A DNA stretch of 64,000 nt from Gymnopilus junonius (Eukaryota; Basidiomycota; Agaricomycetes; Agaricales; Galerinaceae): assembly GCA_015501075.1 (NCBI GenBank), contig JADNYJ010000165.1, positions 20,834-84,833 of the forward strand. Direction: 5' to 3'. This document shows positions 1 to 12,173 of the stretch, in pieces (positions within the stretch are counted from its first letter, which is position 1; the number at the start of each line of letters is the position of its first letter). The position numbers and the translations under genes are program-made. The notes under the pieces were generated by a model. That model had not been told where the DNA came from. It was given only the letters and a program-made list of their open reading frames with translations, and did not search any database.

Positions 1-666
1 TACGGACCTCATACCGCGCCTCCTCTCGGTTGTGGAGATCCTCAAGCGGGAGTTCATGAAGAAACTCGAGGAGAAGAGGAGCCCCAGGATGAAGGGGCTG
101 GAGCAGTATAATGAATTGGGCAGCGTCGAAGCGTTGAGGGTGACGGTTAGCGACGTTGCTGTGGAGAATGCAGTAGACGATGCAGGAAAAGGGCAGGGAC
201 AGGGACAAGAAGAAGCGGAGAAGCAGAGGTCGGAGAGGATATTGCAGGCGTTGAGTGGGAAGAATTAGTAAGGACCTTTTTTCCTACGAACTTTCTTTCT
301 CAAGGATTCCCGTCCACTAATTATTGCATTATCTACAGCCCACGTCAATCTCAAACGCCATACATGCGTATAACGCTCTCCCTCGCCGAGCGTCCGGATC
401 TCGTGGAAAGAGGAGCTACGTATGTCTCATCTTCTTTCTTTTCGTGCTTTCATTTTTCGACTTTTTCTGACTATTTATTCGTTTGTTATAGATATCAACC
501 ACCTGCTATTCGCAAGCTCTCAAATCGGGAAAAGCTCGCGCGAAGAAGAGAGCTAAGAAAGCACAGGTGTTGGCCTTGGAGGAAGCGAAGAAAGCCATTG
601 GAGAAGCCAGTGCAGAGCCTGCTGCCAGTACCGCTGCTCCAGCTGAGAAGAAAGCCCGATCATAAC
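1..666 (+). CDS. Alba-like DNA/RNA-binding protein, 3' part
   Basis: The 5' end lies outside the window. The first exon reads TDLIPRLLSVVEILKREF followed by a Lys/Glu-rich stretch and YNELGSVE, the pattern of eukaryotic Alba/Rpp20-Rpp25-like proteins, which bind RNA in RNase P/MRP or in mRNPs. An intron at 268-338 joins KNY to QTPYMRITLSLAERPDL, the conserved last beta strand. A second intron at 420-491 leads to YQPPAIRKLS. After KLS the reading frame changes from an unlikely Arg/Trp-rich tail to a Lys/Ala-rich tail typical of the family, ending in KKARS and a stop at 664-666. The change needs one extra base in the A run at 522-524, so a base is probably missing there. Identification rests on motif recognition; the frame break is seen directly. 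Confidence 0.7.
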
Positions 667-672
667 AAATGA

Positions 673-1663
673 ATGGCGGGTGCGGGGGTGGGCTTAGGCA
701 ACCACGACACTGGACCTAGGCACAGATTCAAGGTCGAATCTCCGTCGACATGAATAAGCCTTTCATTCGTTCTAGGTGTGAGGATCGATCTGGCCTTTCC
801 TCCGCCTTCCGTTCATCAAAGGCACGCTGCCGCCCTACATCCCTTCTTGGACTTGGGATTCGACAACTGCACCACTCACCTGCGACTCAAGTTTTTGTTA
901 TATAATATTCCCTCCCTCCTTTCCTCCCTGTTCGCCTTATCGATCGCATTGAGCACTTGTCCCGTAGCGCAGGCTCCTCCACATGCACACCCTTCCACCT
1001 AGCTTTCCTTCTCCGTAGTCGACCTCGCATCGTTCTTTATCTTTCAAGTTGTCATTCTCGCAAACAAATTCGGGTGTACCGGGTGGAATCGGCAACGCTC
1101 CCCAGCGACCAGTGAGCTGCCGTCGAAGGAAACTTTGCACAGGCGTCGGACGAGTACATCTCACATTCTATGTGTGGTACCTACTTTCGTCGTCCACGTC
1201 TGAATCGACCTGCTTGCCCACACTCGCCCAGTTCACGCCGCGTGCCGTCACTCCACGTGATTCTATATTCTGTCACGAATTCTCAAATTAATCCACCACG
1301 CGACACCGTCCACGCAGTCAAGGTTCCCATCAGAACTTCGGTCCCCTTCGAATTCAAAGAGAACAAATGTTCACGCGGAATATATGGCGCCACCCATTCG
1401 TAACTTTCACGCGCCCACCCAAGACTAGACCACGACAATATCTGTGTCATATGGGCTGTGCCCACAGACCGCTTGCCGTGCGCAGATAACCGGATAACTG
1501 TACAGGTCGTCTATCGGAGTTTTCACCTCTGCACCCTTTACGTACTAGTGTATTTGTCCACGTCTGTCAGATTTTTCCCGAGAACCGAAGCGGAGACGTT
1601 CTTTCTGACTCACTCCTACTCTCCACACTCTGAGAGGTAAAGGGCGTCGTTATCTGTGCAGAA
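673..1663. other. intergenic region, no gene seen
   Basis: No convincing coding frame, tRNA or repeat. It should contain the terminator of the Alba-like gene and the promoter and 5' leader of the F-box gene, with pyrimidine-rich stretches near 1590-1640 just before the ATG at 1664. Confidence 0.5.
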
Positions 1664-4351
1664 ATGCCTCCCTCTGCCTCATCTGCGTCCGGCAACGCCA
1701 ATGGGTCCCGCTCCTCCTCATCTACGCGCGCGGCAAAGGCTGCGTCCTCCCTTACTGCTGATAGCAATGGTATCAAACTCAAAGCGCGCTCCAACGCAGG
1801 TTCCACCGATGTGGGCACCAAAGGCAATACAACAAGCTTGGGCTTATCGACCACACCTTCGCGTACCGCTCGCGCACGTAAATCCACCCTCGCCTCTTCC
1901 TCCCCGCTCAAAGCCTCTTCCCTCCCTTCGGCATACCCCTCTTCATCGTCCCCAGCCCAAGCACACGGCATCTCCTTATCTCTCTCGTCTCGCTCACGCA
2001 CTGACCCCCTCTCGGCGCTCTCCACTCTCCTTCGTCTCTTACGCTCCTTGCCCTCGCGTATAGGCGGATGCGCGTACAAGCTCACACCTGCTGAACATGC
2101 GCTGGCTGTGCACCTCGTGGGCGTATTGGATCCTTTTGTATTCAGAGGGTACCGTGCGTCTTCCCTTGTGGACGGGGGAGGAGACTCGGGTGTCACAGCA
2201 TCCCCTCTACTCCTCCAGCAACCTACTGAGATTCTGGATAGTGTCCTATCGCATTTGGACTCCAGGAAAGACGCGCTGAATCTTGGGGTGACGTGTAAAC
2301 GTCTCTGGGAGGTCGTCAGTCCGCGACATCTCGAGTATCGAGTTGTGAAAGCCAAACCCAGCAATGTGGCTGTTTGGGCTCATCTCGTACGGTATAAGGA
2401 TTTGGCAAGGAATGTGAGGCGGTTGGAAGTCCTCGATGAGAGGGTGGTATTGGGCAACACATCAGCCTCCCTGACCTCTTCTACTGCGCTGGTCCGCGTC
2501 CCGAAGACACTGCTCCTCTCTAGAGACACCGACCATGACTCCACAGACGACGAGCTGGCTTTACACGTCAAGTACCAGAAATACCTCTGTGCGGCGTTAG
2601 CACGTACCACGTCTCTCAAATCCTTCAGATGGGGTTCGGGTAAAGGCGGTGCAGGTGGAGTGAGGCTGAGCGATATCTGGGCCGCCTTGATGAAGCACGG
2701 GAAGAACGGGGCTGTTGTGGCCGGGTTGAAAGAGCTGGTTGTGGTTGATAACTTCATTTTCAGCCTTTGCTTCTGGATGAAGGGAGTACGGAGGAAGAGG
2801 AAGAGGAGAGCAACGAGGACAGTAGTGAGGATGAGGAAGGCATTTCCAATGCTGAAGCTGGTGCACCGGTGAGGAGGAAGAGCAAGACGCAGCTGGCTCA
2901 TGCTCGACCTACCAACGTAAGCTAATTCGTACTGTTCTGGGCTGCGTTGAAGGAGCTGATATGGTTCCAACGACTCTCAGCTCCCCGAAATGCAAACTGT
3001 CGTCTTCCGCTCGACTCCACATGCCCATGGCGCGGCCAAGCAACCTGAACTGGGAGGATTAGTGGGATATTGCACCAATGCGTCAATCTCAAAGTTTGTC
3101 ATGTCCCTTGTATATATCTCTATTCTTACGTAACTAAACATTATTCAATTCTTTTAATCCATAGAACCTGGAGATAACGTACATCCCACCTCGCACCCCA
3201 CCTTCTGCTGGTGGTGCCGCCGCCGCCGCCGGTGCGGGTGCACAGGCCCCTCTCATTCCCAGCGCAGTCGTCCACTAGCAGACGATTTTTTCTCCTACGC
3301 CCGCCTCTCGCATCTCACCCATCTCACGTTGAACAACCTCAGATGTACCTCCTCCGAAGCCGTAGCTTCGTTCCTAGGTGCACATGAGGCGCTGGAGGTG
3401 TTGCATTTCGACGTTACGGTTCATACAGGAGGGCTGGTGTTGCCACGTGGCTCACTACTGAGGTTGAAGGAGGTTAAAGCAGCCAAGGAGGTCGTCAACG
3501 CTATCTTGGAGTGTCCCCTCGTTGCTGGCCACGAAGTAGGACGTGAATTCGTGGATACGAATGGAGACGACAAAGGCAGTAATGAGAAGAAAGGGTTACT
3601 ATTAAGACCGTTGGAGGTCATCAAAGGGTTCAAGCTCTCCGGCTCTTACGCCTCTTCTTCTGCCACTTCTTCCACTAACACCATTGGAAGCCAAAGCACC
3701 CGCACCGTCCCCGATGCACGTTTCCTCTCCAACCTCCGTTTACAAGGCAGCACCATCCGCCGGATCGAAATGACGGGATGGCATGACATGGAAGACGTAA
3801 AACGGGTGGTGGGCTGTGTACCTAGCCTAGTGTGGTTGGATGTCGGGCGCAAGTTGGGTGGTTCTGGCTCTGCTTCCTCCGGGTTTTCTGGGACAGGTGC
3901 TGGAGTGCAAAGAGGCCCTGTGGCGAATCTGACGGAATGGACGGAGGTCCTAGGTAGGCTTCCTGAGCTCGTGACCGTTCATGGTGTGCGGTTCTTCTAT
4001 GAAGTCTCGAGCGCTGCTATGGGATTGGGGTATGACGAGTCGGATTACTCGACTTGTACAACGTCTTTCAACGCCGGTAGTACCGCCAATGCCAATGCCA
4101 GTAACACCAATACCAATACTGCTGCAAGTCAAAGTCAAAGCCAAAGTCAATACCACAATCTCTCCATGATGGAACGGTCCCGCATGCGGAAGAATGATGA
4201 GATCGCGGGTGTGTTGGCGTGGAAGTGCAGGAAGCTGAGGAGGGTCGATCACTGGGAGGGGTATGAGAATGGGGCTGGGGCTGGGAAGGTGGTGGTGCTG
4301 CTTAGAGAGGGTAAGGAGGTGAAGTGGGAAGTTAGGAAGGTCAGGACATAA
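1664..4351 (+). CDS. F-box protein with long variable C-terminal region
   Basis: The ATG at 1664 opens a Ser/Ala-rich N-terminus. An F-box follows at about residues 185-235 (LQQPTEILDSVLSHLDSRKD, then LGVTCKRLWEVVSPRHLEY), suggesting a substrate adaptor of an SCF ubiquitin ligase. Introns are visible at 2917-2980 and at roughly 3112-3164. The downstream part has leucine-rich segments (LSHLTHLTLNNLRCTSSEAV) as in fungal F-box/LRR proteins, and ends at 4351 after a Ser/Gln-rich repeat. The frame breaks twice, near 2762 (before an acidic DEGSTEEEEEE stretch) and near 3272 (before LADDFFSYARLSHL). Each break is cured by one added base; the first could instead be a 50-nt intron ending at the CAG at 2761-2763. 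The target of the protein cannot be told. Confidence 0.75.
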
Positions 4352-6563
4352 GGATGCGGGGTTGTTTTGATTGTTCATTAGCGCGATGAAGGGTAGAACG
4401 ATGGTAAGGGCTGCGACGCTATGCGCTCTGAGATCTTCATGGATTCTGATCAAATACGGAAAGGAAAGAGATAAAGGATAATTTATGGATTGTAATATCT
4501 GTGCTATGGTGGTTATCAATTGGTTTCGGAAGTGTCTCTGTGGCGAAGGACATACCGACAAGTCCTGGTTCTCATGGTCAACTACAGACACGCCCTGTCT
4601 CGTCACCGTTCTACTTATAATTACCAGTTTTCGCATACCATCCGTTTTCAGTCATTGATGTTAGCACTTGTTAGTAGTTCTACTGATCACTTCCTTGATG
4701 GCCAAAACGGATGGGAACAACCAACCCTAAGCACCGCCTGGGTCACTTACACAGCTATGGATTGGATCGTACCGCTTGCTCGTCAACAATGTTTTGGACA
4801 TGGCATTGTTTCCCTTGACGGCTTCTGGGTTCAAGATCTTAGGTCTCTAGGCCTGATGTGCTAGTGCCATTACTCCAAAATGTCCTTTTCTTGGCTATCT
4901 TTGTGCTCTCCTCAATTCACCTATCCCTCTATCTTTGGAACATACCAATTTCCCCTTGTCCTACCCCCTCTCAAAGATATTCAGTTTGGGCTCCCCAGTT
5001 ATAAAAACTACTTTTCCTACCCTGTAGACAAATATGAGTGTGAGGATACAAATTCTCAAGCCCTTGTGACTGAACTGAATATCTTGGATATACCCTTCCT
5101 CGTCCCCATCCTCCTGTCAGATCTCCAGAATGGGACTGCCTTTTTAGGACACCTAAACTACTTACTACTTTACAGGTACTACTAATTGGACTAGATTAAA
5201 TAAACTTTAAATATGAGTAACCACAGGTTGTACCTGTTTCTTCACACTTACTATCAGCACTTAGATCACCAGGCCAGACAGATTTTTGATGGAGACAATA
5301 CATCTGAGACATTTTGCTATGTGGGTACATGGTACAATGGTACAGAGAAAGAGGATCAAAGCAGTCCTACCTTGCTGAATGCAGAGCAGAAGGAAGAGAA
5401 GATGGAGGATGGAATGAAAAGACAGAAACTTTTGGGTCCTGGACCTGAGGTGCCACTTTGGACTATGTTACATTCTGTGTTGAGGTGCATGAAACACAGC
5501 AGATGGGTTAAAATGAAAAGAGGTGCACAATCGAAGCCTTGAAAGCTTGGAAGCATTGTAAAACAATATGTCAGTTGGCCAAGGGGCCCATACCCTCAGA
5601 GGAGTATTTCTCCTTATTGGTAACAGGCGGGATGAGCCGGAGTACAACAGTCTCTCCTTTAGGGTTCACTGATTCAAACAAGCGCGAGACGTGTCAGCCA
5701 ACTCGACATTCCCACGAACTAAGCGTAACGTGACTTTACAGGTCTAAGCATCGGAATTCAACGTTCACTTGGAATGCAACCACGACAACGATATCGACTT
5801 GAAGCAGTTCAGAAGCGCCCAAGGGACGGGAGGCAGTCTATCTCCCTATTATAGGAAGCTCATGGCCAATTATGGAAATTTTCGAAACCTTGGTCTCTAC
5901 CAATCCAAAGAAAAGCCGTCCTTGGTACTGTGGGTACAAACAGACCGTCATCTGCCTCCGAGAGAGCAGCTTTTACCATGTTAAGTAATTATTTTTTACT
6001 AATTACTTCTTTAGGTGAATTTTCTCGTCTGCCAAATGTTCACCGGTCCAAAATGCCGAAAAAAAAGTACCTCGGGGACAATCCCGAGGACAAATTCCCC
6101 CAAACTGAAGGTCGACCAATCCAACCAATCCCTGAAATATACTACGAAAGGTAGTTTCAATGTTACGATTTTCGTTCGCCGTCACGCAAGGCAATGTGTA
6201 TAAAAGCCTGAGGGTTTTGGCCAGTGAATCGCCAGCAAAACAGCTTTCTACAGTTGTTGGGCTTCGTACAAAGTCTCTACTCCTATTCGTCCTCAAGTTT
6301 CAAGCGCTTTACGCTCTTGTAAACACATCTTAGCCGTATTTCAGCCTCATACGCCAGTCGTAACGCATCACCTGATCGTCGTGACTCGTGGTATGCCATC
6401 CCTCTGTCAGTTGTGGGTCCAGCACTGACTTCATCCTGAACTATTGTCTTTTGTTTTCTTTTGATGATGTGCACCCCTTACCTCTCCCTCACTTTCTTTC
6501 TTTTTCGTTAACGATGGTCGCTATTGGCGTTCTTTCATCTCGTCGCAGTCGTCCCTTATCAGC
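4352..6563. other. gene-poor block with CpG-depleted core
   Basis: No gene can be supported. From about 4880 to 5530 the DNA is AT-rich and almost free of CpG dinucleotides (one or two in 650 bases), while the flanking genes are CpG-rich. Short open frames here (4880-5185, 5213-5542) match nothing I recognise. An old, methylated and deaminated transposon remnant is a reasonable inference. The last few hundred bases should hold the forkhead gene promoter, with pyrimidine-rich tracts near 6480-6510. Confidence 0.45.
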
Positions 6564-8087
6564 ATGTCCTACAATACTCAGAACGTACTCCAACAAGGTC
6601 AAGACGGCGAATATACAGTCCACTATCAACCTCGAAAATATCATCGCGACCTTCCATCCCCTGGTGACGCGCCTCAAGGAACTTTCCCGGCGACAAACGT
6701 TGGGGGACCGTACCAAGACGGGAGAAACGTGGACCCTCGCTTTCCAGTCCAGGACATGGGCAACTTAATGAGTGGTATGTTTTCTACTTCAATTAATATA
6801 TATCTTGAAAGCTTAATTACGTCTCGTGATTCCCTAGGTCAGGCTCCCTATCCTATAGTAAGCTTTACATCTTACTTTCGTCGACGTATTCTTATGGCAC
6901 AACCTAGTTTGGGGTTTCACAGATGCCTCCTCACGGGCGCACGGCCAGCGTCGGTTATCACCATCAAATTCTCCATGGCTTTGGAATGGACGGCTTTCTT
7001 CCTGCTCTGAATGACACTCAAGGTGCATATACCAACCAGCCCAGTCCTGGATCAGAGGGGGAGGACAGCGACGAAATTTTCTCCTCTCCTGTACCACCAG
7101 TCCAATTTCCGCCTCACGAAGATACCGAAGCTTACCTTCGCCAAAATCTCAACATCTTGCCACCGCGACCAGTCAACCTTAGCGCTTTGCCTGACGAGCC
7201 ATTTTCTGGAAAGGCGCCAAAAATTACTGATCTCATTAAGCTCGCCATTTGGGGAAGCAAGCATAAACAACTCACCCTCAATCAGATCTATGCCGAAATC
7301 GAGAATCGTTACCCCTCTTGGAAGATGGCGAAAGATAAACCTTGGCAGGTCAGCCTCTCTTTGTTCAATACGTCCATAAAATCTTTGCTAATGTTATGTA
7401 TTTCAGAGATCCATTCGGCACAACCTTTCTCTAAAGGCCATTTTCGTCCACCAGGAGCGCCCAGTTAGCCATCCCGGCAAAGGACATTACTGGATGCTTG
7501 ATTACCGTCAGGGCGAAGGGAATAAACGTGATCGGAAGCGCATGCTAGGTAGTTCGAGGCAGGGTGGGATGTCCGATGAGTCCGACTCGGAACATTTGGC
7601 GCCCAGTAACAGACACTACGGTGGCCCGTCAGTTACTAATCACCCAGCTCCTCTTGCCCCATTGGGAATGCCCAAGCCGGTTCCGGGTCCTGGAGCATTT
7701 TATCACACCGGGGGAGAGATTGGAGTCGTCCCATCGACAGTCGAATTGGGCCACCCGCTGGTGCACAGTAATCTTAGGCCAGGTCCGCCGCCCTCTGTTG
7801 GACCCAACATGCGCTGGGATGCTCCTTCCTCCTACGCCACTCACTCAGCATATATGGCTCAGTCACCCTCCAACTACGACGGCTTCCCGCCTATGGCCGA
7901 GCAACATGCTAGATCCCACCCATCCTCAGGAAATCCCTATCCCGTTGCACCCAGTTACGCACCCGTTCCATCGCGTCTAGCATACACCATAACTCCATCG
8001 AGACCTCGCCGTTCTCATTCAGACACGTTCCCAGAGCAAGATGCAGCCGAGAATCCGAGGGAACCTCGTCGTCATCGTACTCAGTAA
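6564..8087 (+). CDS. forkhead (winged-helix) transcription factor
   Basis: Four exons (6564-6774, 6838-6857, 6923-7348, 7407-8087) with consistent phases give about 445 residues. The second exon is only 20 nt. The forkhead domain lies at about residues 175-255: KITDLIKLAIWGSKHKQLTL, NQIYAEIENRYPSWK, then RSIRHNLSL and HPGKGHYWMLD, with an intron between WQ and RSIRHNLSL. The WQ-SIRHNLSL and G-KG-YW-LD signatures define the family, which binds DNA through recognition helix 3. The N-terminus is Gln/Gly/Pro-rich and the C-terminus Pro/Ser-rich, as expected for activation regions. At the stop there is a perfect donor (GTAAGT at 8084); splicing to 8181 would replace the last residue by a short YAWSK tail. 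The target genes are unknown. Confidence 0.9.
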
Positions 8088-8352
8088 GTACGAATGGACT
8101 CACATTGTTCCTAAAGCGCATGGTAACACAATCCCTTCCTTTCCTTTCAATACACTTTGACGAACGTCAGTATTTTCTAGATATGCATGGTCCAAGTAAC
8201 GACCTAACTGAACCTTCCCCGTTTCCACTTCTTGGGGACCTTTTGCCGCTACTTTCACGTTTTATTTCTTTGACTAACGAAGCTTTTCTCGTGATCTGAT
8301 CCACCTGACTTGATAATATATGCACCACTCTTTCTTTCCTTGTAACACATTT

Positions 8353-11138
8353 TCAAATGCTGTCCTTCCACTCCGAAATGTAAAATTTTAGTTCGTACAC
8401 GACTGGTTGTAAAATTGTATGTAAAATGGATAATGAATCATTGACTGCATCTTCATATGCTTGCAGTGCATACCAAATGTTTCGTGATTTGCCAAAGTTA
8501 TCGATTCCAATTCCAATATTAAGGGAGTACCCAGCATCATTCCGGTTGTTTGCATTGTCATTAATGAGAATGTCACTGAAGCGTTTCGTGAGTCCAAATT
8601 GCTTGGGGGATTGCCACCAGAGACAAACAACTGTGCCATTGGCATCCAGCTTCAATCGATGGTTCCACCCACGGTCTTCTGCAGCTTTGGCATGCAGGTC
8701 TGCAATGATGACCTCAAAATTTCCTCCATGGCTGTTAATGTCATCCTTTGCTTGACGCCTGGCTTTATTTGCGATGTTGGTTATCTGACGTGGTTCCAGT
8801 GAATGGCCTTCATTGGCTAGCACCACAGATATCTGGGACCGTGAAAATTTAGCCCGTCCAGAAGTTGCCAGCTTGGAAACCTTCTCGCGCTCCTCTGCAG
8901 TTGGGCGGTGGGGTGCAATATCATCTTCATGTACTTCACATTCATGATTATGGTTTAGGAGAGCTGTTGAAATATACCATGAGGTCGACAAAGATACACG
9001 AGTGATATTGACATGTGCCTTGCAGTCAGTTCTTTTGCTCTTGCTCTTGCGATGCTCATTGGGATCGATATTAACTTTATGGGTTTCCTGAGGTTCACGG
9101 TAATGGTTGCACCGTACAGTGAGTTTCTTTACAATTCCATTTGAGTCCTTGTATGACTGGCCTCTTATCCAGGTGTGCCCAAGCACTGCCTGCTGTTCAA
9201 TGACAGCCTGAAATCCATCCTCCAAGCTTGCAAATGTCCAACCGACAAGAATTTCTCCCTGAGCAGGCTTAACATTGCGAACTCTTTTCTCAGTTTTTAT
9301 CTTGATATTGGAGAGACTGGGATTTGGAGTGGTGAGATCGATGAAAAAGATATCATCTTTCTTTTGAGGTGTCTGAATGGTTTTACAGGTGGGGAGAACA
9401 GACTTTGAAGGCACAAGTCTTTGATCTTCTTCAATTTTGGCTAGGCGAAGAGGTTTCACATCCTCATCAGAGTCAGAGATGGATAGTATAGATGGTGATG
9501 AGATAAGAGGTTTTGGTCCTCTCCAACGTTTCACAGGCCGGATGCGACTTGGAGAAATAATTTCGAGTGAAGGAGATCGTGAACTTTTTGAGACTACAAG
9601 CCTATGATTTTTGACAGGGGTTGATGGTCGTATATCTGCCTCAATTTGGAATGCAGGTAGAAGGGGATGTGTAGCAACATCTGCAAGCTTCTGAGGAATG
9701 TACTGTGTCACTAGATTACCAACAAGAGGGAGTGTGGCTGGCATTCGAGGCAAGTTGAAGGTTGTAAGCTGCGAAATTGCTTGCAAAAAATTGTAAATAG
9801 GGTGATTGGCCTGGTCATGAGCTGGTATTAGTGAGATTTATTAATCTATGGCCGTGAAAAAGTCATACCAAAGGCGAAAGTAAATTGTAGTCATTATAGC
9901 CTGTGAATCCCAGATTTGAGTTGGGGCCTACTTGAACTGCACCAGACTCGACTTCCATGCATTCAGTTGTACATTCAGCTAATGCAGCCCATGAAGTCAA
10001 ATGGTAGATGAGTAGTTCCTGGAGAGAGATGTCATGAAAGTATTTGGCTTTTGGACCTGTCCATCTGGTAGTGCTATCATCTAGCTGGACCTCAATAAAA
10101 TTAAGGGCAGCTAATGCACAGCTCCCTTCTCCACCAGCACCAAGTCCTTGATGTGCAATTTCACCACTGACAATCTGAGTCGGTGATGCATACACATCGT
10201 CTAAGCCTGCAAAAACCCATTTCAGAATGTCAAGGATACCCAGGCTTGGGGCATGGTGCAAAGAATCTCCATGCTCCAGTACTAATTGAGGCTGAGTTTG
10301 ACTGTACGCTGTATAGTGATTGCTGCTATGGACTATAAAAGCCACTTTCGAACCATAGTGTTGCACAGATGCCTGCGAATATTAAGGAGTTGTGTGCTAA
10401 AAACCCTCGGATGCGACATGTATAGCCGGCTGGCCTCTGTAAAAAAATATGTTGGGAAAAAAAGAAAGGACGGTGGAGTGCCTGGCATGCCACTGTTGGC
10501 ATGCTCACGGAAATAGCACAGTTCACTAAGTGCATTCAGGATATCCTCCTCGAGCCAGTTTTCATCTAAAAAATCATGAAGCTTATACAGGGGAATGCAG
10601 CTTGTCCATAATCCTTCAATTGGAGCAAGGATGTGAGATGCTTTGAATGATTCTAAAAATGAAGGCGGAAGCAAGGCTTGTTGCTCGATGTAGTGCAGAA
10701 GCTCTCGTGCTGACTGTACGTGCTGAGCATGATTGTTGACAAGCTTGAAAAGGCGTATCTGACAAATAAATCAGTCTATGCCAGTCAGTTTATCTGAGTT
10801 CAACATACCTTTGAAAAGTGATAAAAATTTACACTGACTCCAAGAACAGGATCAGAGCAAATCATCATCACCGACCTCATCCCATCAGCAAAAGCCTTTT
10901 CCATGGATTGCAGGATAGGCTGCAGAGCAGAGATTGGTGGTACAGGTTCATTAGGAAGTACTAGTGTTGCACGACCACTAGCCTGAACTTCGGCACAAAA
11001 TTTCCATTCCTTCACCATTGCAGGCAGCCCAATGTGTGGATATGAGAAGTTTTCCACCTGTGCAAATGTCAGCGATGCAAAGAAGCCTTCGGAATAGAGT
11101 GCGGTCGAGCTTGGGGTGGAGAATTGGTCATATGCCAT
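8353..11138 (-). mobile_element. Mutator-like (MULE) element relic with Ulp1 protease and FAR1 domain
   Basis: Read from 11138 downwards as one spliced gene. Exon 1 is 11138-10809 (MAYDQFSTP). Exon 2 starts at 10758 and carries a Ulp1/C48-like cysteine protease fold: NHYTAYS (His), LEHGDSLH (Asp) and GSCALAALNFIE (candidate Cys). An intron starting about 9862 joins this in frame to ANHPIYNFLQAISQL. Next comes a FAR1/WRKY-GCM1-type zinc domain (LTVRCNHYREPQE ... SKRTDCKAHVNI ... NHNHECEVHED). The N-terminal part of a MULE transposase follows (FSDILINDNANNRND, NIGIGIDNFGKSRNIWYAL), containing the first catalytic Asp only. The frame ends at 8353, so the rest of the DDE domain is absent. One base appears lost near 10371. 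No terminal inverted repeats were found. It is most likely dead or non-autonomous. Confidence 0.75.
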
Positions 11139-11737
11139 GACAATGAAGGAAAAAAAGTCATAAGATTCAGGAGGTGGGCAAAATACAGTACAGTGGGCCT
11201 CATATATACGAATAACAGACGGGCTGGGCTAGGGGATGCAGAATTTCGAAGAACTCAACAAAAGCTAGGGAAGAAGGACATGAGCTTATCTGTTGCCAGC
11301 GGAAAGCAATGATCGATCGACATACCAAAGTGTAGGCAGACTACTAGCAGTGCCCCAGTCTAAGTTTCCAACCTTCGACCCAAGGAGGACCCTCCATACC
11401 AGACTTAAGAAGTGAGTCTTCCAGTGCCTCGAGAAAGAGCAAAAGAGAGGTGAGGAATGGGAGAAAAGAAGGGAGGAGGACACTGCGTCAGGTCCCCAGT
11501 GATCGTCAATGATCAACATTGCACGAAGCGCGATTCGCAGCCGTTGCCATCTGACAAATCTGCATCCTCATACACGTGAAATGACCGTCCAGGCTCGGTC
11601 AGCAGCCGGCCGCCCTCCAAGGGATTGCCATCTAATCTTTTCGATGTATTTGCAGGGCTTGCCAAACAAACCCCCCCCTTGCCAGAGCAAGGGGGGTTGC
11701 CAAATAGAATTATCCGCTTTCCTCCGTAGAAACCCTG
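11139..11737. other. spacer between the MULE relic and an F-box fragment
   Basis: No gene supported. It includes a perfect 10-bp inverted repeat described separately at 11673-11696. Confidence 0.4.
11673..11696. repeat. perfect C6/G6 inverted repeat (hairpin)
   Basis: CCCCCCTTGC at 11673-11682 pairs exactly with GCAAGGGGGG at 11687-11696 around a four-base CAGA loop. It is flanked on both sides by TTGCCAAA (about 11659-11666 and 11697-11704), so short direct repeats bracket the palindrome. No T run follows, so a simple terminator is unlikely. Confidence 0.85.
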
Positions 11738-12094
11738 ATGGTCTCAAACTATGGCTTAGAAATACTCCTTGACGGCGCAGAAGATACGGATATTATATTT
11801 CCCTCCCTGCAACGCGTCGAGCTTTCCAAGTCGCGGGCAACTCCATCAGACTTCGATAACGTCCTTCCTTTTCTGGAATTCAGACAGAGGAAAGGATTTT
11901 CTGTTCAAATCATGGACTTGAGCTCCAATCCAACAGGAAATTGGAGACTCCTGGAGAATTTTCACGGAATGACCGTATTATGGGATGCCAAACGCAGCAA
12001 AGAAAAATACATTTGCGGAAGTGGTGATGAAGACAAGCTTAATTTGCGATATTATTGGGAATCCGAAGATTCAAACTCGGACCTCGAATTCTGA
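11738..12094 (+). pseudogene. C-terminal fragment of an F-box/LRR-type protein
   Basis: The open frame of 118 codons contains LQRVELSKSRATPSDFDNVL, PFLEFRQRKGFSVQIMDL and an acidic tail ending EDSNSDLEF. This resembles the last leucine-rich repeat and closing segment of mushroom F-box proteins. No F-box or N-terminal half is present upstream, where the MULE relic sits, so this looks like a truncated copy. The ATG at 11738 may be fortuitous. I infer a gene fragment left by rearrangement at the transposon edge. Confidence 0.45.
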
Positions 12095-12173
12095 TTTCCT
12101 GCATTACCAATTTTAATGTTAGACATGTAGTATGAACAAGACATTTTTTGTGCATTTGCGAATGAAGTTGTCG

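Noticed and set aside
720..760. GGTCGAATCTCC-like T-arm, possible tRNA
   Set aside because: No pairing acceptor, D or anticodon arms around it.
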